DNA from: Lactobacillus amylovorus DSM 20531 | GTDB taxonomy: Bacteria > Bacillota > Bacilli > Lactobacillales > Lactobacillaceae | Reading direction: 5' to 3' | NCBI RefSeq assembly: GCF_002706375.1 | Contig: NZ_CP017706.1 | Location: 1,922,001 to 1,986,000 of the forward strand | DNA: 64,000 nt | In this document: piece by piece, positions 38,024-46,684 of the stretch | How positions within the stretch are numbered: position 1 is the stretch's first letter | Layout: each line of letters opens with the position of its first letter | Translations under genes and position numbers: made by a program | The notes under the pieces: generated by a model | What the model was told of the DNA's origin: nothing | The model's database searches: none | The model's input: the letters and a program-made list of their open reading frames with translations, nothing else

Positions 38024-39643
38024 CTATCTATGACTTTTTGGCATCTTAGGCCGCTGGCTGAATAACTCACCAATCAGCTTAAAGAAGCCATATATAATTA
38101 ACAAAATACCAATGGCAATGATTGACTTGCGATCGAATGCTCTTGGATTTACAATAACGACAATCCCCAAAGCAAAGGCAATGATCGCTTCAATGCCTAC
38201 TATGATTTTACGAAATACTCCAGGTATCCGCCGCAAAATGATGCTTCTGAGTCGAACGTAGGAGTAGATGATCAAAAATAGTCCTAAGAAATAGTGTGCT
38301 AAAAAGATTAAAAGGCGATTGTTCGAAATTAGTGCCGTTGAAAGCGCAAATACAACTAAGTAAGAGATAATAAAGAAATTCTTCTGTCTATCTTTTAACT
38401 GAGACTTAGCAGTATTCAATATCTGATGCACGCTGAAGCCAATACCAGTGAAGGCAACCAGCGCACCAAATGCTCGTACAGCGTATTGTGGCAAAGTCAA
38501 ACTGATAATACCAAGGATAACTAAGATCCAACCAACAATAGTATCAGTAGAAAAGAGCGTATTAATAATTTGTCGACTCTTAATTGTTTGCCAAATCGAT
38601 GAAAATAGTGATCCAAATACGAATCTGGTTCGTCTAGATGAGTCAGTTAAGGAAATCAAAATCGCACCGAATCCACCGAAGCCGTTGTTGGCCAATTCAT
38701 TGATTTTAGTAGCGCCACCGGCACCTAAAGCTGAGAAAAGATCGTTAGTCAATGATTCACGCTCTTTTAAGGTGGCATTACCAATCCATTGATTGATTAA
38801 TTGGTTATAGACGCGTGACTGAGGATTACGGTGTCTTTTGGTATCAAAATTAGAACCAATAATTTGCCAGCTGTAGGCATCATGTTGACTCAAGTTCTTT
38901 CTCGTACTATTAACGATTGTAGGATTGATACCTTCTGGTTCAAACAAACGACCAATAACGCTGAATTCTGGCACAAACCGACGCAAAGTATTTTGCAGAT
39001 ATTTTCTTGGCAATTGTGCACCAACTTCTTCGGCGATACCAGGTGAGTCAAAAGTATAAATGCGTTTGATACGCTTGCGCAATTTTGGTTCCATATTAAT
39101 CGCTGCATATTCGGCTAAGTTACCACCTTTAGAATGGCCGCCTAAATAATAGTCTTCGTTGTCTGCGTTCAGAATTCTTTCAAGCAGTTTGACGGCTTGT
39201 CTTTGGGCAATCGTAACCTTGAAACTAATTTCAAAGTCTTCCTTCCAGCCAATTAATGAATCATCGGTACCACGGAAGGCAATGAAGTTTGTGCCGTCAG
39301 TTAATGCAATCTTAATGGCACTAAACTGTGTGTGTTCGGTTAAGGTACTGACAAAATACGATAATTCTGCGTCTTTGAATCTGTCGGCTTTAGCCATTAA
39401 TTTAAATAGATCTTGGTATTGCTTAGCGTCAGTCCGTTCATGATCTGCGGCAAAATAGATTTTAGCGGCTTTTTCAAGTGTAATTGTTTTACTGCCACTA
39501 TCAACAATATCTGGTAATTCTAGATATGAAAAAATAGATAAGACGAGGGCGTCGATGTCATTAAAAGGTGATGTGCTAAAATCAACGTCGCCCCGCCATT
39601 TTAGGTATGTAAGAATATTATTGTCTGGAAACATTTCTACCAT
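38024..39643 (-). CDS. Mbeg1-like lipase-type alpha/beta hydrolase with membrane tail (DUF2974)
   Basis: About 540 residues. Residues 15-300 match the DUF2974 group of alpha/beta hydrolases: an early LKWRGDVDFSTSPFNDIDAL, the oxyanion region NFIAFRGTDDSLIGWKED and the nucleophile elbow YYLGGHSKGGNLAEYAA. The C-terminal third has about six to eight hydrophobic helices resembling small HdeD/DUF308-type membrane proteins, an unusual join. The substrate is unknown. The start is uncertain: TTG 39649, ATG 39643 or ATG 39634 are in frame and none has a good ribosome binding site. A terminator facing this gene lies upstream at 39705-39742. Confidence 0.82.
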   Translation of the reverse strand: MVEMFPDNNILTYLKWRGDVDFSTSPFNDIDALVLSIFSYLELPDIVDSGSKTITLEKAAKIYFAADHERTDAKQYQDLFKLMAKADRFKDAELSYFVSTLTEHTQFSAIKIALTDGTNFIAFRGTDDSLIGWKEDFEISFKVTIAQRQAVKLLERILNADNEDYYLGGHSKGGNLAEYAAINMEPKLRKRIKRIYTFDSPGIAEEVGAQLPRKYLQNTLRRFVPEFSVIGRLFEPEGINPTIVNSTRKNLSQHDAYSWQIIGSNFDTKRHRNPQSRVYNQLINQWIGNATLKERESLTNDLFSALGAGGATKINELANNGFGGFGAILISLTDSSRRTRFVFGSLFSSIWQTIKSRQIINTLFSTDTIVGWILVILGIISLTLPQYAVRAFGALVAFTGIGFSVHQILNTAKSQLKDRQKNFFIISYLVVFALSTALISNNRLLIFLAHYFLGLFLIIYSYVRLRSIILRRIPGVFRKIIVGIEAIIAFALGIVVIVNPRAFDRKSIIAIGILLIIYGFFKLIGELFSQRPKMPKSHR

Positions 39644-39704
39644 CTTCAATTGAATAAAATAATTCCTATATCAATTTTAACTTAACTGTTTAAAGATAGC
39701 GTAT

Positions 39705-39742
39705 AAAAAAGACCTTTTGGCATAAATTTCAAAAGATCTTAA
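39705..39742 (-). terminator. Terminator facing the DUF2974 gene
   Basis: Read on the minus strand, AAGATCTTTTG pairs with CAAAAGGTCTT and is followed by six T residues. No minus-strand gene lies directly upstream, so it is either a leader attenuator or a leftover. Confidence 0.65.
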
Positions 39743-39747
39743 AAAAA

Positions 39748-39753
39748 TATAAT
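39748..39753 (+). promoter_or_regulatory. Possible -10 element for the structured leader
   Basis: TATAAT at 39748-39753, with only a weak TTTCAA at 39727-39732 upstream. Transcription would start near 39760, at the first base pair of the structured leader. Confidence 0.35.
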
Positions 39754-39762
39754 AACGCTTGT

Positions 39763-39933
39763 AATTATTCGAGTTATAATAAAACAGGTAGAAGGGGATT
39801 CTTACTACCTGTAAATGGGTCATAATAAGGACTTATAAAACATTTTGACCCACAAGCTAGTATATCAATTATATTCGAATAATGATATGCCTAATTGTAA
39901 CTTTTTCTTTTATATCCTTTAAAAAAGAGGATA
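39763..39933 (+). promoter_or_regulatory. Structured leader upstream of the FMN-binding protein (riboswitch-like)
   Basis: A closing stem pairs ATTATTCGA (39764-39772) with TCGAATAAT (39875-39883). Inside are two perfect hairpins: ACAGGTAG (39784-39791) with CTACCTGT (39805-39812), and TGGGTCA (39816-39822) with TGACCCA (39846-39852). After the junction, TATCCTTT (39913-39920) pairs with AGAGGATA (39926-39933), hiding the ribosome binding site AGAGG of the next gene. It does not show the FMN riboswitch consensus. Whether the RNA forms, and what it senses, is inference. Confidence 0.5.
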
Positions 39934-39939
39934 CAAAAT

Positions 39940-40209
39940 ATGTTAAAAAATGGAATATATTCTGCACAAGCTCGAGGAATGGCAGGCTTTGTGACAGCTA
40001 AATTAGAAATAAGTAATAATAAAATAACTTCTGTCAATCTTGATCTATCTACTAAGACTCCACAATATGGTCAAAAAGCTAAAGGTAAGATGGAAAATGA
40101 AATTTTGGCTAAGCAGTCGGCTAACATTGATGCGGTTGCCGGAGCTACCTTTACTTCCAATGGGGCTAAGGAAGCAGTAAAAGCTGCTCTGAAAAAGGCA
40201 GAAAAATAA
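39940..40209 (+). CDS. Stand-alone FMN-binding domain protein
   Basis: An 89-residue protein consisting of one FMN_bind domain, the type found in flavoproteins such as NqrC, RnfG and extracellular fumarate/urocanate reductases. The flavin-attachment-type motif AGATFTSNGAKEAV is at about 66-80, where a Thr/Ser normally carries the FMN; the N-terminus reads NGIYSAQARGMAGFVTAKLE. There is no signal peptide or partner domain. It may be a trimmed remnant of a larger reductase or a small flavin carrier. Its ribosome binding site lies in a hairpin of the structured leader. Confidence 0.75.
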   Translation: MLKNGIYSAQARGMAGFVTAKLEISNNKITSVNLDLSTKTPQYGQKAKGKMENEILAKQSANIDAVAGATFTSNGAKEAVKAALKKAEK

Positions 40210-40286
40210 CAATATTCTATTTTTAGATAGAATAAGTAGTGGTAAAATGAGTCTGTAATTTTTTTGTTACTATATTTGGAGGAAAA

Positions 40287-41578
40287 ATGAAAAAGACATT
40301 TAAGGGTGTTATCATCACTAGTGCTCTTCTTGCAGGCTTATTTGTAGGAGTAGCATAAAGCCAACAAGTTAGTGCCAAAAGTTTTGGCAAAGCTGTAACT
40401 AAGATTGCCGGCGATGGCAATTATGCTATTTACCACAATATTTCTAAAGGTGGCCCTAGCGGCAAGTTTACTTCTACCAAGTATTTCAAGCATGGTCAAA
40501 TCCAATCTAAGGAATACGTTTCAACTAAGGAGGGTAATTTCTGGAACATTATTGTTGATGGCCGCAAGGTTGGCTGGGTTAGCGAAAAATTCTTTGCTAG
40601 AAACCAAATATTTCTTGGAGGTAGCGTTTCTGTAGTTAAGAATTCAGATTACTCATTCCCAACTAGAGATGCAATTAACTATGCTACTGACAGTCAAGGT
40701 ACTGCTGTCAACCCAAGCAAGGTTAACGTATCTAAAGCTTATGTAAGTACCAGTGACGCAACTGTCAACTACAGCTATAGCAAGGCAAAAGCATCCCTTC
40801 ACATTGACGTACGTGATGGCGATGGTGAAATGGGCCAACCTACTAAGAATCCTAAGTCAGTAACTACTTGGAATGGCGGCTCAAAGAGTTCATCAAGAAA
40901 CTGGAATGCTGCTCACCACTATACTTCAGAAACCAGCAGCAATACTTTTAAGAGCAACCGTTTAACTTTAAGAACCAGATTGTACCAACCTCGTTTTGTC
41001 AGCTTAAGCTACGGTCAAGCTGGGGATGCAATGGGTCAAGTGGGTGTTATTCCTGAAGGTATTACTGTCAACAGTGGCGTATTCACTACCTCAATGTTTA
41101 CCAACAGCAGTGACCAACACGGCCACCTCGTTTCATACAACTTGAACGCTATTAAGAGTAAGTATGCTGCTCAAAACTTGACTACTATGGGTTGGTCAAC
41201 CTTCAAGTCATATGCTAACAACAGTAAGGTTAGTTCTTACATTAAGTTAGGTCACGGTCAATCACTAGGCTCATCATCAAATTACATTTATGTTTTAGCT
41301 AATGACAATAACTACAGTAATGGGCCTCGTTCAGAAGAAGTCCTCCAAATCCGTAAGAGTGATATGAAGATCAACAAGATTTGGACTGTTAGAATTTCTG
41401 ATGACCGTTACGTTCACAACGCAACTTTTGTTGGCGACAACACTATGTATGCATTATTCCACAATGGTGGTTACGACAACTACAAATAGAAGAGAAATTG
41501 AAGGTATGTCAGTTACTGGTGCTAGCCTCTAAGTTCAATTTGCACAACGTGCTGAATTAACTCAAGGTCGTATTTAAT
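40287..41578 (+). pseudogene. Secreted cell-surface protein, multiply interrupted
   Basis: Begins with a signal peptide (MKKTFKGVIITSALLAGLF) behind GGAGG, but a TAA at 40356-40358 stops translation at codon 24, just before the likely VSAK cleavage site. The same frame then runs open for about 375 codons, with a GW/SH3-like segment (NIIVDGRKVGWVSEKFF), to a TAG at 41487. Past it, the homologous reading shifts frame (NRREIEGMSVTGASL, then another TAA, then VQFAQRAELTQGRI). So there are at least two nonsense changes and one frameshift. Probably an exported adhesin-like protein in the intact form; not recognised further. Confidence 0.8.
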
Positions 41579-41596
41579 AAAATAGATTAATAAATA

Positions 41597-41640
41597 AAAA
41601 ATACAGAGAATGTATCAATTTACATTCCCTGTATTTTTTT
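41597..41640. terminator. Bidirectional terminator
   Basis: AAAAAATACAG and CTGTATTTTTTT at the base, with GAATGT/ACATTC above; lies between the surface pseudogene and the nucleoside hydrolase. Confidence 0.85.
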
Positions 41641-41650
41641 GTTTGGTATT

Positions 41651-42580
41651 TTACTTAGTTCTTTCAAGAATTTCGTCCATTCTCTTAAAGAACAAATCTT
41701 TATTAGCTTTAGTAACCAAAGTTACTTCGCGTCCATTTGGATCACATACAAAACTACCAGCACTAAGCCCGTCGGTAATTACCTTGGCATGAGCTGTTTC
41801 TGTTTCAACAACTTCAGGATAAAGCGCACTAACAGTAGTTAAAACATCCCATAAGTATAATTCAGCTGATGGAAGAGAAACGATCATACTGTATCCTTGA
41901 CCAACTAAATCCATTGCAGGATATTTACGTAAGCTTGCCCAGTGTTGTCTTAGTTCATCATTCAATGGTACTTCTTCGGTACTCTCTAAACCTACCATTT
42001 GAATCTTAATGTTTGAATCAAAGACACGTTTAATAGCGTATGGATCCCAGAAAGCATTCCATTCTTGACTGCCATCGGCGTTGACTACTGCAACGTTGCC
42101 GTGACCATCGAGTGAACCGCCCATCCAGTAAAGCATCTTGATGTTTTTCTCAATCTCAGGATCAGCATCAAGAGCGCGGGCAAGGTCAGTTAAAGGACCA
42201 GTCATAACTAAGGTAACTGGTTCTTGGGCATGCTTAATTTTTTCTACCATATCAAGGTGAGCAGGCAATTCAGCTTGCTTGGTATCAATGTGTCCTTTTT
42301 CGTTCAACATTGGCAAATAATTGAATGAGTAAGTAGCCATTCTCCATTCGTGTGGGAATTGGTTAACTGCTCTAGAATTTGAACGAGCTACAGCAAGTTG
42401 ATCACCACGTAAATTGAATAAATCAGTCATTTTACGGCAGGCTTCAACTGAAGGATCAATATAGCCATCAGCATCGATGGCCCCAACGCCAAGTAGTTTG
42501 ATGTCAGGAGCTTGCAAGAGTAATAAATAAGATACTAAATCATCGATGTTGCCATCGTGATTAAAATAAATGTTTTCCAT
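41651..42580 (-). CDS. Inosine-uridine-preferring nucleoside hydrolase family protein
   Basis: Hydrolyses the N-glycosidic bond of ribonucleosides for base salvage. The N-terminal calcium/ribose-binding motif reads HDGNIDDLVSYLLLL (variant of DxDxxxDD), and the conserved VTLVMTGPLTDLARAL and WNAFWDPYA segments are present. 309 residues, intact. It lies 43 nt downstream of a dead AraC-type regulator that may once have controlled it. Confidence 0.88.
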   Translation of the reverse strand: MENIYFNHDGNIDDLVSYLLLLQAPDIKLLGVGAIDADGYIDPSVEACRKMTDLFNLRGDQLAVARSNSRAVNQFPHEWRMATYSFNYLPMLNEKGHIDTKQAELPAHLDMVEKIKHAQEPVTLVMTGPLTDLARALDADPEIEKNIKMLYWMGGSLDGHGNVAVVNADGSQEWNAFWDPYAIKRVFDSNIKIQMVGLESTEEVPLNDELRQHWASLRKYPAMDLVGQGYSMIVSLPSAELYLWDVLTTVSALYPEVVETETAHAKVITDGLSAGSFVCDPNGREVTLVTKANKDLFFKRMDEILERTK

Positions 42581-43193
42581 AAATCTTACCTTTCTAACTA
42601 TATATCTTTATTTTAGCAAGAGATCAGAGAAAATGATCATCCAAATAATTCTTTTTTCGATAATCACTAGGCATAATATGATATTGCTTTTTAAACTTGG
42701 TATAAAAAGAGTTTAAATTATGAATACCAACTAGGTCGCAAATTTCCGCAATGGAGTAGTCACTAGAGGTCAATAAATATTTGGCTTGTTCCAATCTTTT
42801 TCTGGTTCTTAGTTCGATAAAAGTTTGCCCAGATATTTTCTTAATCAAACTGCTCAAGTATTGTTTGGTGTAGCCATAACGATTAGCTAGCTACTCTAAA
42901 GAAATGATTTGATAATGGTTGGATATTTCAGTGAGCAGATCAACTAATATTTTTTTGTTGGTTATCATAGGTTCTTTTCTTAATCATTGGATAATTACGA
43001 ATAATTTTTGCAAGTAAAATATTGAAATAATTATCGATAATCATGCCGCGATATTTGTAACCGGAAAAGTATTCGTTGATGATCTCGTCCATCGTGTCAG
43101 TAATATCAGCGTTTTTAGGGAAGAGGATGAACTTCTGCTTATTATGATTTTGCATAGAAATGTTAAAAATGTATTGATCGTAAATTGCAATAA

Positions 43194-44324
43194 TAAATTG
43201 AACATTTATACTGCTTGATAGATATGATCTAATTCTTTCTCAAAGATTTCATCTGGAGTATGATATGCCAAGATCTTTCTTGGTAGCGAATTGCACCAGG
43301 TTTCAATATTAATGATATCTTGAAGAGAATAGTTATTGATGTAATCACCTTTGGGAATAAATCTGCGAATAAGGCCATTGTGTCTTTCAACAGTGCCTTT
43401 ATCACAAGAAGTATATGGATGAGCATAGTAAACCAGGGTTTTTGAAACTGTCTCCAGATTGGATAAATCCGCAAACTCTGATCCATTATCAGTTGTAATT
43501 GTCTTAAAGATGTCATTCCAATGTTCACTATACTGTTTGCGCAGAGCCTGAAAAGCAGTCATCACACTGGCGGCTGTCTTATCAGGAATACGCAAGATTA
43601 AAAATTCACGGCTCATTCGTTCAGACAAAGTTAGCAGTACTTGATCATCCTTAGTTTTATGTCCTAAGACTAAATCGCATTCCCAGTGGCCAAATTCCTT
43701 ACGATCATTGATCTCCTTGGGACGTTCTTCAATACTTCGGCCAAGCTTTTTCTTATTTTTACGAATGCGATGTATTTTAGTATTGCGCTTTAACTTTTCT
43801 GGCAAATCAGAATTTCTCATACCCATTAAGCATTGATCTACATAGTTGTACAAGGTTCTAGTGCAAACTACCTGATCACGAGAAAATTCTCCTAAAGCTA
43901 AGCAGCGATTGGCACATACATCAAGAGACCAGCCATCTTCGCAGAAATGCTTATTAACGTATTTGATAAAGTCAGATTTCTTTAAGAAATCTGATTTACG
44001 ACCGCAATTCTTACGATGTATTTGGTAAGCTTTATCACCTTGTTGTGCCTTATAGCGTTTTTGCTTACCATGATAAAGCAAAACAGTACCACGTTTAACC
44101 TCATAACTGATAGTAGAAGGAGAGCAATCAAGCTCACGAGCAATAGCCCTAAGAGAGAAACCGTCTTTAATACGGGTTTGAATAACAACCCGTTGCTCAA
44201 ATGATAAATGCTTTCCCTTTTGGTGCTTAGGCATGATAGAATGTAAAGAGTCCATTTGTGACCTCCAATAGATGTTTTTGTGATTATTAACATTCTATCA
44301 AACAGGTCCAAATGGACTTTTTAT
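43194..44324. mobile_element. IS30-family insertion sequence (about 1.13 kb)
   Basis: One transposase on the minus strand, bounded by imperfect inverted repeats: CATTTGGACCTGTTTGATAG read inward from the right and CATTTATACTGCTTGATAG from the left. The outer edges are approximate and no clear target duplication could be assigned. It interrupts the AraC-type gene between its sensor and DNA-binding halves. Confidence 0.85.
43206..44255 (-). CDS. IS30-family transposase
   Basis: A 349-residue transposase with an N-terminal HTH (LSFEQRVVIQTRIKDGFSLR, then IARELDCSPSTISYEV) and a C-terminal DDE domain: first Asp in HWECDLVLGH, second in TTDNGSEFAD, Glu in KGTVERHNGLIRRFIPKG. The frame is intact. 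Start may be the outer ATG (44255) or the internal MPKHQKGKHLSF. IS30 enzymes usually make 2-3 bp duplications. Confidence 0.93.
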   Translation of the reverse strand: MDSLHSIMPKHQKGKHLSFEQRVVIQTRIKDGFSLRAIARELDCSPSTISYEVKRGTVLLYHGKQKRYKAQQGDKAYQIHRKNCGRKSDFLKKSDFIKYVNKHFCEDGWSLDVCANRCLALGEFSRDQVVCTRTLYNYVDQCLMGMRNSDLPEKLKRNTKIHRIRKNKKKLGRSIEERPKEINDRKEFGHWECDLVLGHKTKDDQVLLTLSERMSREFLILRIPDKTAASVMTAFQALRKQYSEHWNDIFKTITTDNGSEFADLSNLETVSKTLVYYAHPYTSCDKGTVERHNGLIRRFIPKGDYINNYSLQDIINIETWCNSLPRKILAYHTPDEIFEKELDHIYQAV

Positions 44325-44953
44325 TTTTCTAAAGTGTTCAATTTGATTTTACAATCGGCGAAAATGTATTGATAAATGAAGCTATCCTTTTTGTGGGTTT
44401 CATCCCAGAATTTAAAGGAAATATTTTTATTATTAAAGATCAAATTAATCATTAAATCATTTTGATGAAGTGTACTAATGCTATGATGACAGCCGATATC
44501 CATCATTAAAACGTTTCCTTCTTTTAAATGAATTGGTTCGTCTTCAACTAATTCATCACATTCACCTTTAAGCATGTAGTTGATTTCAACGAATTGATGA
44601 CTATGAAGAGGATACGGAGCAAAGCGATTGTGTTTGCTTAGGTAAATAGAGTGGTGACTTAAAAGTCGTTTATTAACGACACGTTTGTCGACCGTTTTAA
44701 TTAATGTATAATGCGAAAGATCATTTCCGAACTGACTGGTTTCTGGCTTCTCTTTTTCGATTTCGGTTAAAGCAGATAATTTATCTAATACCGCTTGTTT
44801 AATCATAAGCCAGGCCTGTTTCTTTATTATAAATCTTAAAAAATAATATTCTATAAACCTGATTTTTACTATTGTAAAAATTTTCACAAAGTGTAAGATA
44901 AAAAGTGTAAAAACTTATGAATAGATAAGTAAGTAGTAAAAGAGACATGTATT

Positions 44954-45908
44954 ATGAAGATAAAAGCTGCTGTTGTTGAAAAAAGGGCGATCCTTTCGTA
45001 ATTAAAGATGATATTGAATTACATGATATTGGCCCAACCGATGTTCAAGTACATATGATGGCCAGCGGTATTTGCCACTCAGACGAAGCTATTCGTAAAG
45101 GGGATGCAAGCCTAGGCTATCCTGTAATCTTAGGTCACGAAGGTGCAGGTATTATTGAAAAAGTTGGTTCAGAAGTCCAAAACTTAAAACTTGGTGATCA
45201 CGTTGTAATGGCCTTCTATGCAGATGGTCTTTGTGATAAGTGTTTGCAAGGTATTCCAACTCAATGTCGTAACTACGCTAAATACAATTTGTCAGGTACT
45301 CGTTTTGATGGTGATGATCAATTCCAAGAAAATGGTAAGCATATCTCAGATATGTTCAACCAATCATCATTTACTACCACTACTGTGACTAACCAAAGAA
45401 ACTGTGTCAAAGTTGATAAGGATGCCGACCTTCGTCGCGTAGGTCCTTCTCGTTTGGAACTTGCTAAGGAATTAGGTGCTACTGATGCAATCAATTCTAA
45501 GGATGAAGATCCAGTTAAGAAGATTCAAGAATTGACTAATGGCTATGGTATTGACTATGCCGTTGATACTACTGGTTTGCCAGCAGTAATGAAGCCAGCT
45601 TGGGATGCCTTGCACAAGGTGGTACACTTGCAGCTATTGCCGTAACTCCACATGACTTTACCTTCTCAACTTGGAATGACCTTTGTGTTGGTGACAAGAA
45701 GGTTATCGGTGTCAACATGGGTGATGTCATTCCTCAAATCGATGTACCTCGTTTGATCAGATTCAATAAGTTAGGCATGTTTGATTACGAAAAGACTGAA
45801 AAGTTCTTTGACTTTGAAGACATTAATGAAGCAAACCAAGCTTCAGTTTCAGGTAAAGCTATCAAGCCAGTTTTGATTATCGATAAGGATTACAAACCTG
45901 GTGAATAA
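44954..45908 (+). pseudogene. Zinc-dependent alcohol dehydrogenase, decayed
   Basis: Medium-chain dehydrogenase remnant. From ATG 44954 it reads MKIKAAVVEK, then loses frame by a one-base deletion in an A-run near 44980-44985; the correct frame continues KGDPFVIKDDIELHD. The catalytic zinc region (GICHSDEAI, GHEGAG) and structural Cys cluster (CDKCLQGIPTQC) remain. The sequence then jumps from KDADLRRVGP to SRLELAKELGATDA, so about 55 residues with the Rossmann glycine motif are missing. A second one-base deletion near 45612 separates KPAWDAL from AQGGTLAAIAV. Three lesions; no functional product expected. Confidence 0.88.
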
Positions 45909-45937
45909 AATAGTTAAAAAGAGATAAATATCCGTTT

Positions 45938-45963
45938 AAAAGGCCCTTAATTGGGTCTTTTTT
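45938..45963 (+). terminator. Terminator after the dehydrogenase pseudogene
   Basis: AAAAGGCCC pairs with GGGTCTTTT around TTAATT. Confidence 0.75.
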
Positions 45964-45977
45964 AGTACAATTATTTT

Positions 45978-46649
45978 ATGAATATTGAAGACTTAAAAAA
46001 GAATTTTGAAAAGAGAGCAAACGAAGATAATGCAATTCAGATGGCTAAATATTTGCGCAATCAATTTGTCTTTTATGGGTTGAAATCACCTGCGCGTAGG
46101 GATGCATATCACCAAATTTTAAAAGATGAAAAAAAGAAAAAGCAGATCGATTGGAATTTACTTGATCAAGCGTGGAATGATAAGCATCGTGAAATGCAAT
46201 ATTTTGTTTGTGATTATTTGCTTGCAATGGAGAAATATGTCAGCTATGATGATTTATTTAAAATAGAGCATTACGTTCGAACTAAGCAGTGGTGGGACAC
46301 AATTGACAGTTTAATGAAGCTCTATGGTTATGTAGGATTAAAGGATCAACGAGTAGATCAATTAATGCTTGATTGGTCAAAGGATCCTGACAAGTGGGTA
46401 AGACGAGTTGCGATTGAACATCAATTGCTTAGAAAAGATAAGATGAATACTGCTTTACTTAGTCAAATCCTTGAAAATAATCTTGAAAGTGACGATTTTT
46501 TCATTAATAAAGCAATTGGTTGGGCACTAAGAGATTATTCTAAAACTAATCCAGAATGGGTAGGTGACTTTATTGATGGAAATTATAATCATTTGGCCAA
46601 GTTAAGTATTACGGAAGGTAGTAAATATTTAAAAAAAAACGATCTTTAG
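45978..46649 (+). CDS. AlkD-like DNA alkylation repair protein
   Basis: A 223-residue HEAT-like repeat protein of the AlkD group, which excise or recognise bulky alkylated bases. The sequence YGLKSPARRDAYHQIL and WVRRVAIEHQLL, followed by FINKAIGWALRDYSKTNP, is characteristic. Start at ATG 45978; the ribosome binding site is weak. The frame is intact. Catalytic activity is inferred from family resemblance only. Confidence 0.85.
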   Translation: MNIEDLKKNFEKRANEDNAIQMAKYLRNQFVFYGLKSPARRDAYHQILKDEKKKKQIDWNLLDQAWNDKHREMQYFVCDYLLAMEKYVSYDDLFKIEHYVRTKQWWDTIDSLMKLYGYVGLKDQRVDQLMLDWSKDPDKWVRRVAIEHQLLRKDKMNTALLSQILENNLESDDFFINKAIGWALRDYSKTNPEWVGDFIDGNYNHLAKLSITEGSKYLKKNDL

Positions 46650-46684
46650 AAAAGACCATTTGTTTTTTTGCTTTTGATATTCGT

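Larger units (their letters stand above)
42624..44887 (-). pseudogene. AraC-family regulator destroyed by IS30, frameshift and stop
   Basis: The N-terminal cupin-type sensor (44887 down to about 44329, with NRFAPYPLHSHQFVEINYML) is cut by an IS30 element. The middle resumes at about 43191 (FIIAIYDQYIFNISMQNH...). A frameshift in a run of seven A residues near 42950-42956 throws the frame off, and a TAG near 42890 interrupts the HTH (ISLE, stop, LANRYGYTKQYLSS). The C-terminal AraC HTH continues to 42624 (RKRLEQAKYLLTSSDYSIAE). Three independent lesions make restoration unlikely. It once probably regulated the nucleoside hydrolase. Confidence 0.88.

Noticed and set aside
39763..39933. FMN riboswitch
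   Set aside because: The strongly conserved FMN aptamer core is absent; only the downstream gene suggests a flavin link.
40830..41489. Independent gene starting at the internal GTG 40830
   Set aside because: It is the same reading frame as the surface protein beginning at 40287 and has no ribosome binding site.
43194..44324. Exact target duplication of the IS30 element
   Set aside because: Several edge choices gave different 2-3 bp candidates in AT-rich DNA, none convincing.
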